Positions 15,844-23,843 of a DNA stretch of 36,008 bases are shown here, one piece after another. Numbering within the stretch: position 1 is the first letter of the stretch; each line of letters opens with the position of its first letter. Source of the DNA: Rhodospirillaceae bacterium (lineage in GTDB: Bacteria; Pseudomonadota; Alphaproteobacteria; Azospirillales; Azospirillaceae); contig JAJUIU010000040.1 in the NCBI GenBank assembly GCA_029267445.1, forward strand, positions 1-36,008, given 5' to 3'. The translations under genes were made by a program, and so were the position numbers. The notes under the pieces are model-generated. The model saw only the letters and a program-made list of their open reading frames with translations, had not been told where the DNA came from and made no database searches.

Positions 15844-17190
15844 ATGGCGGAGCGGCGGACGGGCAGGGCGGCGATCGCCGGCTGGTGCCTTTACGACTGG
15901 GCCATGTCGGCCTTCAACACGGTCATCGGCACCTTCGTCTTCAGCGTCTATTTCGCCCAGGGTGTGGCCGCCGACCCGGAGGAGGGGACGGCCGTCTGGG
16001 GCTTCGCGCTGGGCCTGTCCGGCCTCGCCATCGCCATCCTGTCGCCGGTGCTGGGCGCCATCGCGGACCGGGGCGGCCGGGCCAAGCCCTGGCTCGCCGT
16101 CTTCACCACCGTCGCCGTGCTGGGTGCCGCCGTGCTCTGGTTCGTCAAGCCGGACCCGGCCTACGTGCCGCTGGCGCTGATCGCGGTCGCCGTCGGCAGT
16201 GCTGCGTTCGAGCTCTGCTACGTCTTCTACAACGCCCTGCTCACCCGCGTCGCGCCTCCGGGCATGCTGGGCCGGGTGTCCGGCTGGGGCTGGGGGGTGG
16301 GCTATTTCGGCGGCCTCGGCAGCCTGATCATCTGCCTCGTCCTGCTGATCCAGACCGACACGCCCCTGTTCGGCCTGCTGTCCAAGGAGGAGAGCGAGCA
16401 TGTGCGCGCCACCGCCCTGGTGGTCGCCGTCTGGTACGCGCTGTTCGCCCTGCCGCTGTTCCTGCTGGTGCCCGACCGTCCGCCCGTGGCGGCCAGTGCC
16501 GGGCAGGTGGTGCGCGACGGGCTGGCGACCCTGGCCAAGACGCTGTCCGGCCTCAGGCGTCAGGCCAACGTGGTCCGCTACCTGATCGCCAGCGCCCTCT
16601 GGCGCGACGGGATCAGCACCATCACCGCCTTCGGCGGCATCTTCGCCGCCACGCTGTTCGGGATGGAGACGGGGCAGGTGATCCTGTTCGCCATCCTGCT
16701 GAACGTGGCGGCGGGGTTCGGCTCGATCGGCTTCGCCTGGGTGGACGACCTGATGGGCGCCAAGCCGACGCTCGTCATCAGCATCCTTGGGCTGATCGGT
16801 TCGGGCGTCTGCCTGTTGCTGATCGGCACGCCCGCCTGGGCCTGGGCCCCGACGCTGAACCTCCCGCTCAGCGCCTTCGATGCGGACCAGCAGTGGCTGC
16901 TGGTGTTCGGCATGGTGCTGGGGATCTTCTTCGGCCCGGCCCAGGCCGCGGCCCGGTCGATGATGGCGCGGCTGGCGCCGTCAGGGCTGGAGACGGAGTA
17001 TTTCGGGCTCTACGCCCTGTCCGGCCGGGCGGTCGGCTTCATCGGGCCCATCGCCTATGGGGCCGCCGTGTCGGCCTTCGACAGCCAGCGCGCCGGCATG
17101 ATGACCGTGATGGTCCTGTTCGCCGTCGGGCTCCTGCTCCTGCTGACGGTGCGGGAGCCCGCCGGGCGTGACGGTCCCGCCTCAGCGTGA
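15844..17190 (+). CDS. UMF1-type (Atg22-like) MFS transporter
   Basis: A 448-residue membrane protein with about twelve hydrophobic helices. The opening AGWCLYDWAMSAFNTVIGTFVFSVYF is characteristic of the UMF1/Atg22 branch of the major facilitator superfamily, and SPVLGAIADRGGRAKPWL is the MFS loop 2-3 motif. The second half contains FGPAQAAARSMMARLAP and GLYALSGRAVGF, also typical. Fungal Atg22 exports amino acids from the vacuole; bacterial substrates are unknown. ATG 15844 starts just before the first helix; an in-frame ATG at 15778 would add a Pro/Gly-rich leader that looks untranslated. The last 9 bases overlap the convergent small gene. Confidence 0.88.
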   Translation: MAERRTGRAAIAGWCLYDWAMSAFNTVIGTFVFSVYFAQGVAADPEEGTAVWGFALGLSGLAIAILSPVLGAIADRGGRAKPWLAVFTTVAVLGAAVLWFVKPDPAYVPLALIAVAVGSAAFELCYVFYNALLTRVAPPGMLGRVSGWGWGVGYFGGLGSLIICLVLLIQTDTPLFGLLSKEESEHVRATALVVAVWYALFALPLFLLVPDRPPVAASAGQVVRDGLATLAKTLSGLRRQANVVRYLIASALWRDGISTITAFGGIFAATLFGMETGQVILFAILLNVAAGFGSIGFAWVDDLMGAKPTLVISILGLIGSGVCLLLIGTPAWAWAPTLNLPLSAFDADQQWLLVFGMVLGIFFGPAQAAARSMMARLAPSGLETEYFGLYALSGRAVGFIGPIAYGAAVSAFDSQRAGMMTVMVLFAVGLLLLLTVREPAGRDGPASA

Positions 17191-17391
17191 GGCGAGCCGG
17201 TCTTCGGGCAGGCCGAGGGCCTTCAGGTCGGCCTCCGCCTTGACGGCCCCGGCCGACGTCCCGGCGAGGGAACCCCCGCGCTTCTCAGCCTCGCGGTCGT
17301 GGGCGGCGTAGGCTCCGGCCCCGGCGATCAGGGTCGCGGAGGCGAGGGCGAAGGCCAGCATGGAACGGCGATAGCTGTTGGGCGCGGACAT
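17182..17391 (-). CDS. Small exported or membrane-anchored protein
   Basis: A 69-residue protein with a basic N-terminus followed by a hydrophobic helix (MLAFALASATLIAGAGAYAA), either a signal peptide cleaved after AYAA or an anchor. The remaining 40 residues are charged. It is preceded by a GGAGAGA ribosome site on the minus strand and overlaps the 3' end of the MFS gene by 9 nt. Family not recognised. Confidence 0.5.
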   Translation of the reverse strand: MSAPNSYRRSMLAFALASATLIAGAGAYAAHDREAEKRGGSLAGTSAGAVKAEADLKALGLPEDRLASR

Positions 17392-17692
17392 TCCCGGTCT
17401 CTCCTTCTCGTCGGTCGCCCGGCGGGCGGCGTCGGCACGATCAGGAAAGCCCCTGCGCGCGGCGGGGATTGGGACGGAATGTGGCGGGAAAGGGGTATTT
17501 GGGGCCGGTGCCCCGTGGTCACCGCAACTTCCCTCTCCCAGGGGGAGAGGGAGGGGCCCGTCGCGTCAGCGAAGGGAGGGTGAGGGGGTACGGTGCCCCG
17601 AATCCCAATCGCGTAACCCCTCTCCCTCCCGCTGTCGCGGGGCCCTCCCTCCCCCTCGGGGGGGCGGCAGGTGAAGGGATCGTCTCCTTCGC
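17392..17692. other. Gene-free stretch holding a palindromic repeat
   Basis: No plausible gene is present in these 301 bases. The first ~135 bases must include the promoter of the small minus-strand gene, without boxes I can name. The rest is filled by the palindromic element at 17529-17677. Confidence 0.6.
17529..17677. repeat. ~145-bp palindromic intergenic element (family B, copy 1)
   Basis: The element opens with TTCCCTCTCCCAGGGGGAGA and closes with a related imperfect arm. Its asymmetric core (17579-17621) contains CGGTGCCCCG and ATCCCAATCGCG flanked by GTGAGGGGG and AACCCCTC. The reverse complement of 35059-35194 aligns along its length, with the core differing at only a few positions. 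It carries no coding capacity and behaves like a small REP- or MITE-type repeat. Confidence 0.8.
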
Positions 17693-18466
17693 CTACTGCC
17701 GGGGCGCGGCGGGGGAGCGGGTGACGGCGCTCTCCTGCTCGAACTTGGCCAGCGCCTCAAGATTGGCGGCGGCGGCGCGTCCCGCGGCGGCATCTCCGCC
17801 GGACTGGCGCGCGCGGGTCCAGGCGGCGCGGGCACCGGCGTAATCCCGCCGCTCCGCCAGCAGGTTGCCCTGCAGCAGCAGCGCGTCCGGATGCTCCGGT
17901 GACAGCGCCAGGGCCGCCGCCACGTCCTGCATGGCGTCGGCGTCCTGCGCCAGCTCGCGCCGCGCCTCCGCCCGCAGCAGGTGGGCATCCACCGATTTCG
18001 GATCGGCGACGATGGCGGCGTCCAGGTCGGCTATCGCGTCCCAGAACCGCTCCTGCCCCGCCCGCACCGTGGCCCGGTCCAGCCTGTAGGACACGTCGCG
18101 CGGCGCCAGCCGGATCGCCTCGCCATAGGCGGCCTCGGCCTTGCCCGGTTCGTCCGCCTCCTGCCAGGAAAGGCCGGCGCGGGCCCACAGATTGGCCAGC
18201 ACGTCCGGCGACTCGCCCTTCATCTCCGCGATCACCGCCTCGAACGCCGTGCCCGCCTCCGTCCAGCTGCCCTGGAACAGCAGCGCGAAGGCGCGGCAGA
18301 GCCGGGCGTCGGTGCCCGCACCGTTCTTCTCCCACAGGGCGATCTCGGCCAGGGCGAAGTCCGGCGCCGCCTCCGCCTTGGCCAGACACTGGTCCCGCCC
18401 GGCGAACTGCGCCTGCGCGGGAATGGCGGCAAGGGTAACCGAAAGGAAAAGCAGGCAAGCAACCAT
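17693..18466 (-). CDS. Exported tetratricopeptide repeat (TPR) protein
   Basis: A 257-residue protein with an N-terminal hydrophobic signal-like segment (MVACLLFLSVTLAAIPAQAQ). It then has a run of helical hairpins with TPR-like spacing: WTEAGTAFEAVIAEM, DEPGKAEAAYGEAIRLAP, RFWDAIADLDAAIVADP, ADAMQDVAAALALSP and RDYAGARAAWTRAR. TPR proteins in the periplasm scaffold protein complexes; no partner is evident here. The start codon and its GGGAGAGGG ribosome site lie inside the terminal arm of a palindromic repeat (18463-18582). The signal segment lacks the usual basic residues at its front, so the original 5' end may have been replaced by the repeat. The frame is open far upstream, but that translation is repeat sequence. 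Confidence 0.7.
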   Translation of the reverse strand: MVACLLFLSVTLAAIPAQAQFAGRDQCLAKAEAAPDFALAEIALWEKNGAGTDARLCRAFALLFQGSWTEAGTAFEAVIAEMKGESPDVLANLWARAGLSWQEADEPGKAEAAYGEAIRLAPRDVSYRLDRATVRAGQERFWDAIADLDAAIVADPKSVDAHLLRAEARRELAQDADAMQDVAAALALSPEHPDALLLQGNLLAERRDYAGARAAWTRARQSGGDAAAGRAAAANLEALAKFEQESAVTRSPAAPRQ

Positions 18467-18582
18467 CCCTCTCCCCCCCGCGGAGAGGCGAGGTGAGGGG
18501 GTGGTCCCGCGCGCAGCGGTGGACCCGACGAAGACTGAAGCACCCCCTCTCCCAACCTCTCCCCGGGGGGGAGAGGGGATGG
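18463..18582. repeat. Palindromic repeat (family C) overlapping a gene start
   Basis: The ends CCATCCCTCTCCCCCCC (18463 onward) and GGGGGGGAGAGGGGATGG (ending 18582) are inverted copies with a one-base difference. Internal segments such as GTGAGGGGGTGGT and CACCCCCTCTCCCAACC show further inverted structure. It is related in style, but not in core sequence, to the family B elements. Confidence 0.75.
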
Positions 18583-18694
18583 ATGCTGCGACCTCGGGAA
18601 TGGCGGTCATCACGGCGGGCGTGCCGGGGTTGAGGGCGTGCGTCATGGCGCCTAGAGTCTCCATCAGGGTCCGACTGTCCAGGGTGAATCCCGC

Positions 18695-19555
18695 ATGGCG
18701 CCGCGTCTTTTCGTCTTCGGCATGGGTTACAGCGCGCTCGAACTGGCGCGGCTCGTCATGGCGGAGGGGTGGCGGGTGGCGGGAACCACCCGCTCGGCCG
18801 ACAAGGCGGCAGCACTGCGGGCGCAGGGGATCGAACCGTTCCTGTTCGACCGGGGCCGCCCGTTGGACGATCCGGCCGGCGCGCTGGCGGGCGCCACGCA
18901 TATCCTCTCCACCGTCCCGCCGGACGATGCCGGCGATCCGGTGCTGGACCATCACGGCGCCGATATCGCCGCCGTGGCGGGCTTGCAATGGGCGGGCTAC
19001 CTGTCCACCACCGGGGTCTATGGCGACACGGGCGGCGCCTGGGTGGACGAGGACAGCCCGCTGAACCCGATGAACGCCCGCAGTGCTGCGCGGGTGGACG
19101 CCGAACGGCGCTGGCTCGGGCTGCCGGGCGTTCCGGCCCATGTGTTCCGCCTGCCGGGCATCTACGGTCCGGGGCGCAGCGCCATTGATTCCCTGCGGTC
19201 CGGCACGGCCCGCCGCATCGACAAGCCGGGGCAGGTGTTCAGCCGCATCCATGTGGAGGATATCGCCGGGGGCTTGCGCGCCAGCATGGCGCGTCCGCGC
19301 GCCGGGGCCGTCTACAACCTGACGGACGACGAGGCGGCTTCCACCCCGGACGTCATCGCCTTCGCCGCCGACCTGATCGGCGCGCCGGTGCCGCCGCTGA
19401 TCCCCTTCGACCCGGCGGGCATGAGCCCGATGGCCGCCAGCTTCTATGCGGAGTGCAAGCGCATCCGCAACGACCGCATCAAGCGCGAGACCGGCTGGAC
19501 GCCCAAGTACCCCACATACCGCGAGGGCCTGCGCGCCCAGGCGGCGGCGGGGTGA
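18695..19555 (+). CDS. NAD(P)-binding SDR/epimerase-like protein, YeeZ-like
   Basis: A 286-residue Rossmann-fold protein. It opens with LFVFGMGYSALELARLV (a GxGxxA-type nucleotide site), followed by the GTTRSADK segment that would contact NADP(H). The YLSTTGVYGDTGGAWVDEDSP segment holds the Ser/Thr and Tyr expected of extended SDR enzymes, and RLPGIYGPGRSAID is a typical epimerase motif. The later part IHVEDIAGGLRASM and YNLTDDEA matches YeeZ-like proteins of unknown substrate. ATG 18695. It stands alone on the plus strand, bounded by repeats on both sides. Confidence 0.83.
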   Translation: MAPRLFVFGMGYSALELARLVMAEGWRVAGTTRSADKAAALRAQGIEPFLFDRGRPLDDPAGALAGATHILSTVPPDDAGDPVLDHHGADIAAVAGLQWAGYLSTTGVYGDTGGAWVDEDSPLNPMNARSAARVDAERRWLGLPGVPAHVFRLPGIYGPGRSAIDSLRSGTARRIDKPGQVFSRIHVEDIAGGLRASMARPRAGAVYNLTDDEAASTPDVIAFAADLIGAPVPPLIPFDPAGMSPMAASFYAECKRIRNDRIKRETGWTPKYPTYREGLRAQAAAG

Positions 19556-19560
19556 CATGG

Positions 19561-19665
19561 CCTCGCCCCTTGACAAGCTCAGGGTGAGGCCGAGTTCCAC
19601 GTTTAAACTTCATGCAGGGCACGATGATCCAGTAGCCCTCACCCTGAGCTTGTCGAAGGGCGAGG
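19561..19665. repeat. Paired REP-like palindromes (inverted, family A, second locus)
   Basis: Units at 19561-19589 and 19637-19665 are inverted copies of each other with two mismatches over 29 bases and are built on TGACAAGCTCAGGGTGAGG. The 47-base loop contains the AT-rich GTTTAAAC palindrome. Compared with the pair at 13933-14041 the centre reads AAGCT instead of AGGCT. It begins 5 nt after the stop of the YeeZ-like gene and lies before a convergent gene, where it may also act as a terminator. Confidence 0.85.
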
Positions 19666-19690
19666 GCGGCAAATGGGCTGGGAGCCGGCC

Positions 19691-20404
19691 TCACGGCTTC
19701 GGCGGCACCGCGAAGCTGGACAGCGTGACGCGGGCACTCAGGCGCAGCCTGTCCTGCACGCCCGGCTCCACCGGCATGGGTGCCCCGGCGGCCTCGGCCA
19801 TCATGGTGCGGGCATATTTCGGCTCGGGCACGGGCACGAACTCCTCCCCGAAATCGACACGGCCCACGCGATAGCCGCGATCCGGGAAAGCCTGCTTCAG
19901 CCGCTCCAGCTCGGCGTTCACCTGGCCGTAGATTCGGGCCCGCAGTTCGCCCCGGGCGGCCTCGATCTCCGCCAGGGTCGGGTCGAACGCCACCCCGCCC
20001 ACCTGCACCTGCAGGCCCGGGCGGCTCGCCTTCTTGGCGCGCTCACCCAAATTGGCGAGCAGCGCCTCCGGCAGCCGCGCCTCCAGCACGGCGCGCCAGC
20101 GGTCCAGCCCGGCGCTGTCCGGCTGCCGGTCCAGCGCCACGATGCGCCATTCCGCCTTCTCGGCGATGCCGCGCGCCACCTTCACCAGCTCCTGGCGCAG
20201 GGTGGCGGCCTCCGCCCCCTGGCCGGCGGCATCGACCACGAGGGAGACCTTCGCCGTTTCGCTGCGGACCCAGTCCTCCACCGTCAGCGACAGCGTCACC
20301 TGATCCTCGATGACGGGCGGTGGGACGATCGTCTGGGCGAGGGCCGGGGAAGCCGTGGCGAGCAGGGCGGCGATGGCGGCGACGGCCGGAAGCGTGCGGC
20401 GCAT
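19691..20404 (-). CDS. Periplasmic SIMPL-like (DUF541-like) protein
   Basis: A 237-residue protein with a clean signal peptide (MRRTLPAVAAIAALLATASPALA). The mature part opens with a strand VTLSLTVEDWVRSETAKVSLVV, then a helix with QELVKVARGIAEKAEW. Later it has RARIYGQVNAELERLKQAFPDRGYRVGRVDFGEE and a C-terminal strand RLRLSARVTLSSFAV. This order resembles SIMPL-domain proteins (periplasmic, oxidative or envelope stress), but the match is weak by eye. The frame is open upstream of 20404, but ATG 20404 directly precedes the signal peptide. It lies 95 nt downstream of fzlA on the same strand. Confidence 0.6.
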   Translation of the reverse strand: MRRTLPAVAAIAALLATASPALAQTIVPPPVIEDQVTLSLTVEDWVRSETAKVSLVVDAAGQGAEAATLRQELVKVARGIAEKAEWRIVALDRQPDSAGLDRWRAVLEARLPEALLANLGERAKKASRPGLQVQVGGVAFDPTLAEIEAARGELRARIYGQVNAELERLKQAFPDRGYRVGRVDFGEEFVPVPEPKYARTMMAEAAGAPMPVEPGVQDRLRLSARVTLSSFAVPPKP

Positions 20405-20499
20405 GGGTTGGGTCCCGTAGCTGTTGGTGTTCCCAGCATACAGGTCCGATGGCGGCGGAAATATGATGCGCTCCGGGCGCGATCGCGTCGGGCCCGGCC

Positions 20500-21168
20500 T
20501 CAGAAATCCAGGTCCGCGTAGTGCGCGGGCGGCGGGGCGCCGGGAATGTGGTCCGCCAGCAGCGGGCGGAAGCTCGGTCGGCACTTGATCCGCAGGTACC
20601 AGTCCTTGGCCTCCGGATGGTCGTCCCAGGGCACGTCGCCCAGATAGTCCAGCGCCGACAGGTGGGCGCCCGCCGCGATGTCGGCCAGGCTAAAATCGTC
20701 CCCCGCCAGCCAGGTCCGCCGCTCCGACAGCCAGGCGATGTAGTCGAGATGGTAATGGATGTTGGCGTGCCCGGCCCGGATGGCGGCCGCATGCGGCGTG
20801 CCCTGGCCGGAGAGGCGCTTGAACAGCTTCTCCCCCACCAGCATCTCCGTGACCTCGCGGTTGAACTTGTCGTCGAACCAGGCGCAGATGCGCCGCGTCT
20901 CCGCCCGCTGGGCCGGCGAGGTGCCCAGCAGTGTGTACCCTTCGGTCGTCTCCTCCAGATACTCGCAAATGGCGCCGTGTCCGGCCACGACGGTCCCGTC
21001 GGGTTCCAGAAGCACCGGCACCTCGCCCGCCGGGTTCAGCATCAGGAAGTCCTCCCGCCGATCCCAGGGCTTCTCGATCTCCAGGGCGAACTCCAGCCGC
21101 ATTTCGGCCAGCGCCACCCGCACCTTGCGGCAGAAGGCGGAGAGTGGATGATGGAACAGTGTGCGCAT
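20500..21168 (-). CDS. fzlA: FtsZ-binding GST-fold protein FzlA
   Basis: A 222-residue glutathione S-transferase fold protein. The N-terminal thioredoxin-like domain runs to about residue 78 with NPAGEVPVL (cis-Pro) and the AICEYLEE segment. The C-terminal helical domain has AGHANIHYHLDYIAWL, WLAGDDFSLADIAAGAHLSALDYLGDVPWD and RPSFRPLLADHIPG, ending HYADLDF. The last motifs and the C-terminus are the ones I know from alphaproteobacterial FzlA, which binds FtsZ filaments and is needed for cell constriction in Caulobacter; the C-terminal tail contributes to that binding. A generic GST is the alternative. ATG at 21166-21168; the divergent methyltransferase begins 137 nt away. Confidence 0.8.
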   Translation of the reverse strand: MRTLFHHPLSAFCRKVRVALAEMRLEFALEIEKPWDRREDFLMLNPAGEVPVLLEPDGTVVAGHGAICEYLEETTEGYTLLGTSPAQRAETRRICAWFDDKFNREVTEMLVGEKLFKRLSGQGTPHAAAIRAGHANIHYHLDYIAWLSERRTWLAGDDFSLADIAAGAHLSALDYLGDVPWDDHPEAKDWYLRIKCRPSFRPLLADHIPGAPPPAHYADLDF

Positions 21169-21305
21169 GGCGGAACCCGGAACCGCCCCGGGGACCGGAA
21201 CGGCCGGACGAAGGGCGCGCCCCGGGGTTACCTTCGTGTGCCATACCGGGCCGCGAAAGGAAAGCGCGGCCGGACACGGGCGGCGGTGGCGAAGGGGGGA
21301 CGGAC

Positions 21306-21992
21306 ATGGACCGGCATCCGCACCGGCACGATCACGGCCCTGGCGGGGCGCCCGCCATCGGCTGCGCGCCGATGGCGCGGTTCGGCTGGTACCGGCGGTT
21401 CCACGCCTGGGTGCTGGACGTCTATGCCGACCGCTACAACGCCCTGGTGGACGACCGCAAGCGGCGGCTGATCGGCGGCCTGCGCGGCGCGGTGCTGGAG
21501 ATCGGGGCGGGCTCGGGTGCGAACCTGGGCTATTACGACCCGTCGATCCGCTGGACGGCGGTGGAACCCAACCCGGCCGCCCATGCCTATCTGCGTGACA
21601 AGGCCGCCGCGCGCGGCCTCGCCGCCACGGTCATGGAGGGTGCAGCCGAGGCGTTGCCCGTCGCGGACACCAGCCAGGACGCGGTCGTGTCCACCCTGGT
21701 GCTCTGCACCGTGCGCGATCCTGCGGCGGCGCTGGCGGAGGTGCTGCGGGTGCTGAAGCCGGGTGGCCGATTCGTCTTCGTGGAGCATGTCGGCGCGCCA
21801 CGTGGCACCGCCCGGCGACGGCGGCAGGAGCTGGTGAAGCCCGCATGGCGCTGGATGGCCGACGGCTGCGAGCCCGACCGCGACACGGCCGACCGCATCG
21901 CCGGGGCGGGGTTCCGGGAGGTGGACATCGAACGGTTCCTGATGCCCTATCCCGTCGTCGGCCCGCATATCGCGGGCCAGGCCGTGAAGTGA
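21306..21992 (+). CDS. Class I SAM-dependent methyltransferase (METTL7-like)
   Basis: A 228-residue methyltransferase. The N-terminal 20 residues are His-rich (MDRHPHRHDHGPGG). The SAM site is VLEIGAGSGANLGYY, with the acidic residue of motif II in VEPNPAAHAYL; motif III-IV is QDAVVSTLVLCTVRDPAAALAEVLRVLKPGGRFVFVEH. This arrangement, with the STLVLCTV strand, matches METTL7-like enzymes that act on small or lipophilic molecules. ATG 21306 has AGGGGGGA upstream. The GNAT gene follows after 25 nt, so the two are probably an operon. The substrate is not known. Confidence 0.87.
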   Translation: MDRHPHRHDHGPGGAPAIGCAPMARFGWYRRFHAWVLDVYADRYNALVDDRKRRLIGGLRGAVLEIGAGSGANLGYYDPSIRWTAVEPNPAAHAYLRDKAAARGLAATVMEGAAEALPVADTSQDAVVSTLVLCTVRDPAAALAEVLRVLKPGGRFVFVEHVGAPRGTARRRRQELVKPAWRWMADGCEPDRDTADRIAGAGFREVDIERFLMPYPVVGPHIAGQAVK

Positions 21993-22017
21993 GCGGTGAC
22001 ATGAGGGGCTTGAACCG

Positions 22018-22473
22018 ATGGAGATCGTGATCGCGCCGGCCGGGCCGGCGGACGAGGCCGACTGGCGGCGGATGTTCGCCGGCTACTGCGCCTTCTACCG
22101 GGTCGACCTCGCCGAGGCGACGGTGGCGGAGACGTGGCGCCGCATCCTCGATCCGGCCGAGCCCACCCACGGGCTGATTGCCCGCGACGGTGTCGGCGGC
22201 CCGCCGCTCGGGCTCACCAACTACATCCTGCACCAGAACACCTGGAGCCCGCTGACCGACTGCTATCTGGAGGATCTCTTCACCCTGCCCGAGGCGCGGG
22301 GCAGGGGGGTGGGGCGGGCCCTGATCGAACGGCTGGCATCCATGGGCCGTGCGGCCGGATGGCGCCGCGTCTACTGGCTGACGGCGGAGGACAACACCAC
22401 CGCCCGCCGCCTCTACGATGCCGTCACCGGCGGCCGCGACGGGTTCATCCGTTATTCGATGCGGCTGGACTGA
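22018..22473 (+). CDS. GNAT-family N-acetyltransferase
   Basis: A 151-residue acetyltransferase. The acetyl-CoA binding signature is ARGRGVGRALIERL (about residues 95-108), preceded by the strand CYLEDLFTLPE and followed by WRRVYWLTAEDNTTARRLYDAV, the typical final strand-helix of the fold. Length is normal for the family. Acceptor substrate cannot be inferred. It follows the methyltransferase by 25 nt. Confidence 0.9.
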   Translation: MEIVIAPAGPADEADWRRMFAGYCAFYRVDLAEATVAETWRRILDPAEPTHGLIARDGVGGPPLGLTNYILHQNTWSPLTDCYLEDLFTLPEARGRGVGRALIERLASMGRAAGWRRVYWLTAEDNTTARRLYDAVTGGRDGFIRYSMRLD

Positions 22474-22573
22474 CGGTCAGCCGGGATTGACCCGTATCAA
22501 GGCGGCGGCGCCCGCGACCGCGTAGCCTGACCGGATATCGCTGAACTTCGATCGGTCAGGGGAGGTGCGGGTC

Positions 22574-23665
22574 ATGACCATGTATGGCGACACGTCCGCG
22601 ACGCGGGGGCCGGTCGGGCCGGCATCGGCACCGTCACCCGCCGACAGGGAGCCCTGGCAGGTCGATGCGGCCGAATTCCCCGCCGGTGGCGCCCCGCGCG
22701 ACCAGCTCCGCCACTGCCTGCGCTACGCCATACTGGCGCCGTCCGGCCACAATACGCAGCCCTGGCGCTTCGTCCTGCGGGACCGGAGCGTGGATCTGCG
22801 GGCGGACCGGAGCCGCGCCCTGCCCGTGGTCGACCCGGACGACCGCGCGCTTGCGATCTCCTGCGGCGCGGCGCTCGGCAATCTGCGCTTGGCGCTGGCC
22901 CGGTTCGGGCTCGAGCATGCGGTCGTTCCGGCACCGGACCCCCGCGACCCCGACCTTCTGGCGCGGGTCCATCTGACCGGGGGCGTGCGTCCGCCCGACG
23001 AGGACGCGCTGGCCCTGTTCGAGGCCATCCCGAACCGCCGCACCACCCGCCGCCCGTTCGAGGAGCGCATGCCCGCCGCGCGGGACCTGATGGCCTGTGC
23101 CGCCGCCGCCCTGGCGGAGGGGGCGTGCCTGCATCTGGTCACCGCCCCGGTGGAGCGTGACCGCGTCGCCGACCTCGTGGCGGAGGGCGACCGGGCGCAG
23201 ATGCACGACCCGGCCTTCCGCGCCGAACTGGCGCGCTGGATGAAGTCGCGGCGCGACCGGGACCATGACGGGCTGTCGGGTGCCGCCTTCGGCATGCCGG
23301 ACCTGCTGACGCCCGTGGGCGCGCTCGCCGTGCGCAGCGTCGACATGGGGGACAGCGTGGCGGAGAAGGACCGGGCGCTCGCCGCGTCCGGCCCGGTCCT
23401 GGCGCTGCTGACCACCCCCGACGACACGGTCGCCGACTGGCTGGCGGCGGGTCAGGCCCTGTCGCGCGTCCTGCTGACCCTGACCGCGCGGGATCTGACG
23501 GCCGCATTCCTGAACGAGCCGGTGGAGGTCGCCGCCCTGCGCGACCGTCTGCGCCTCACGCTGGGCGTGGGTGGCGTGCCGCAGCTTCTGCTGCGCGTCG
23601 GGTATGGTCCGGCCCTGTCGCCCGCCGCGCGCCGCCCCTTGTCCGAGGTGCTTACGGAGGCCTGA
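22574..23665 (+). CDS. Acg-type FMN-binding nitroreductase-like protein
   Basis: A 363-residue protein of the Acg/nitroreductase superfamily. The signature ILAPSGHNTQPWRF (about residues 52-65) provides FMN-contacting Ser, His, Asn and Gln; IPNRRTTRRPFEERM follows in the middle. The C-terminal part LLTTPDDTVADWLAAGQALSRVLLTLTARDLTAAFLNEPVE and PQLLLRVGYGP are typical. Acg of mycobacteria binds FMN without nitroreductase activity and may sequester flavin under dormancy. ATG 22574 is preceded by GGGGAGGT seven nt upstream; GTG 22565 overlaps that site. It is monocistronic by appearance. Confidence 0.86.
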   Translation: MTMYGDTSATRGPVGPASAPSPADREPWQVDAAEFPAGGAPRDQLRHCLRYAILAPSGHNTQPWRFVLRDRSVDLRADRSRALPVVDPDDRALAISCGAALGNLRLALARFGLEHAVVPAPDPRDPDLLARVHLTGGVRPPDEDALALFEAIPNRRTTRRPFEERMPAARDLMACAAAALAEGACLHLVTAPVERDRVADLVAEGDRAQMHDPAFRAELARWMKSRRDRDHDGLSGAAFGMPDLLTPVGALAVRSVDMGDSVAEKDRALAASGPVLALLTTPDDTVADWLAAGQALSRVLLTLTARDLTAAFLNEPVEVAALRDRLRLTLGVGGVPQLLLRVGYGPALSPAARRPLSEVLTEA

Positions 23666-23843
23666 GGCCCGCCCCCCCGTGTGCGCCGCTCGATTCCGCC
23701 AGTCGCGTTTCGCGAAGCGGGAACCGGCCTTCGCGCAAAGACTCTCGCCCGGACCCCCGGAACGCGCTTTTCAACGGCGCGGCGACGCACCACCATTAGG
23801 GCGGCCCGATAGGCCGAAGGGCGTAGGCGTGAGGGAAGGTGCG

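Noticed and set aside
18467-19600. Upstream extension of the TPR protein frame
   Set aside because: It translates a palindromic repeat and the antisense of the YeeZ-like gene. The signal-like segment starts at 18466.
21169-21305. Several GGAAC copies in the fzlA-methyltransferase gap as EcfG promoters
   Set aside because: None has GTT at the proper distance; the nearest is 24 bases away.
23666-23843. GGAAC near 23719 and 23759 as EcfG promoters of the exporter operon
   Set aside because: No GTT lies at the 16-17 base spacing required.
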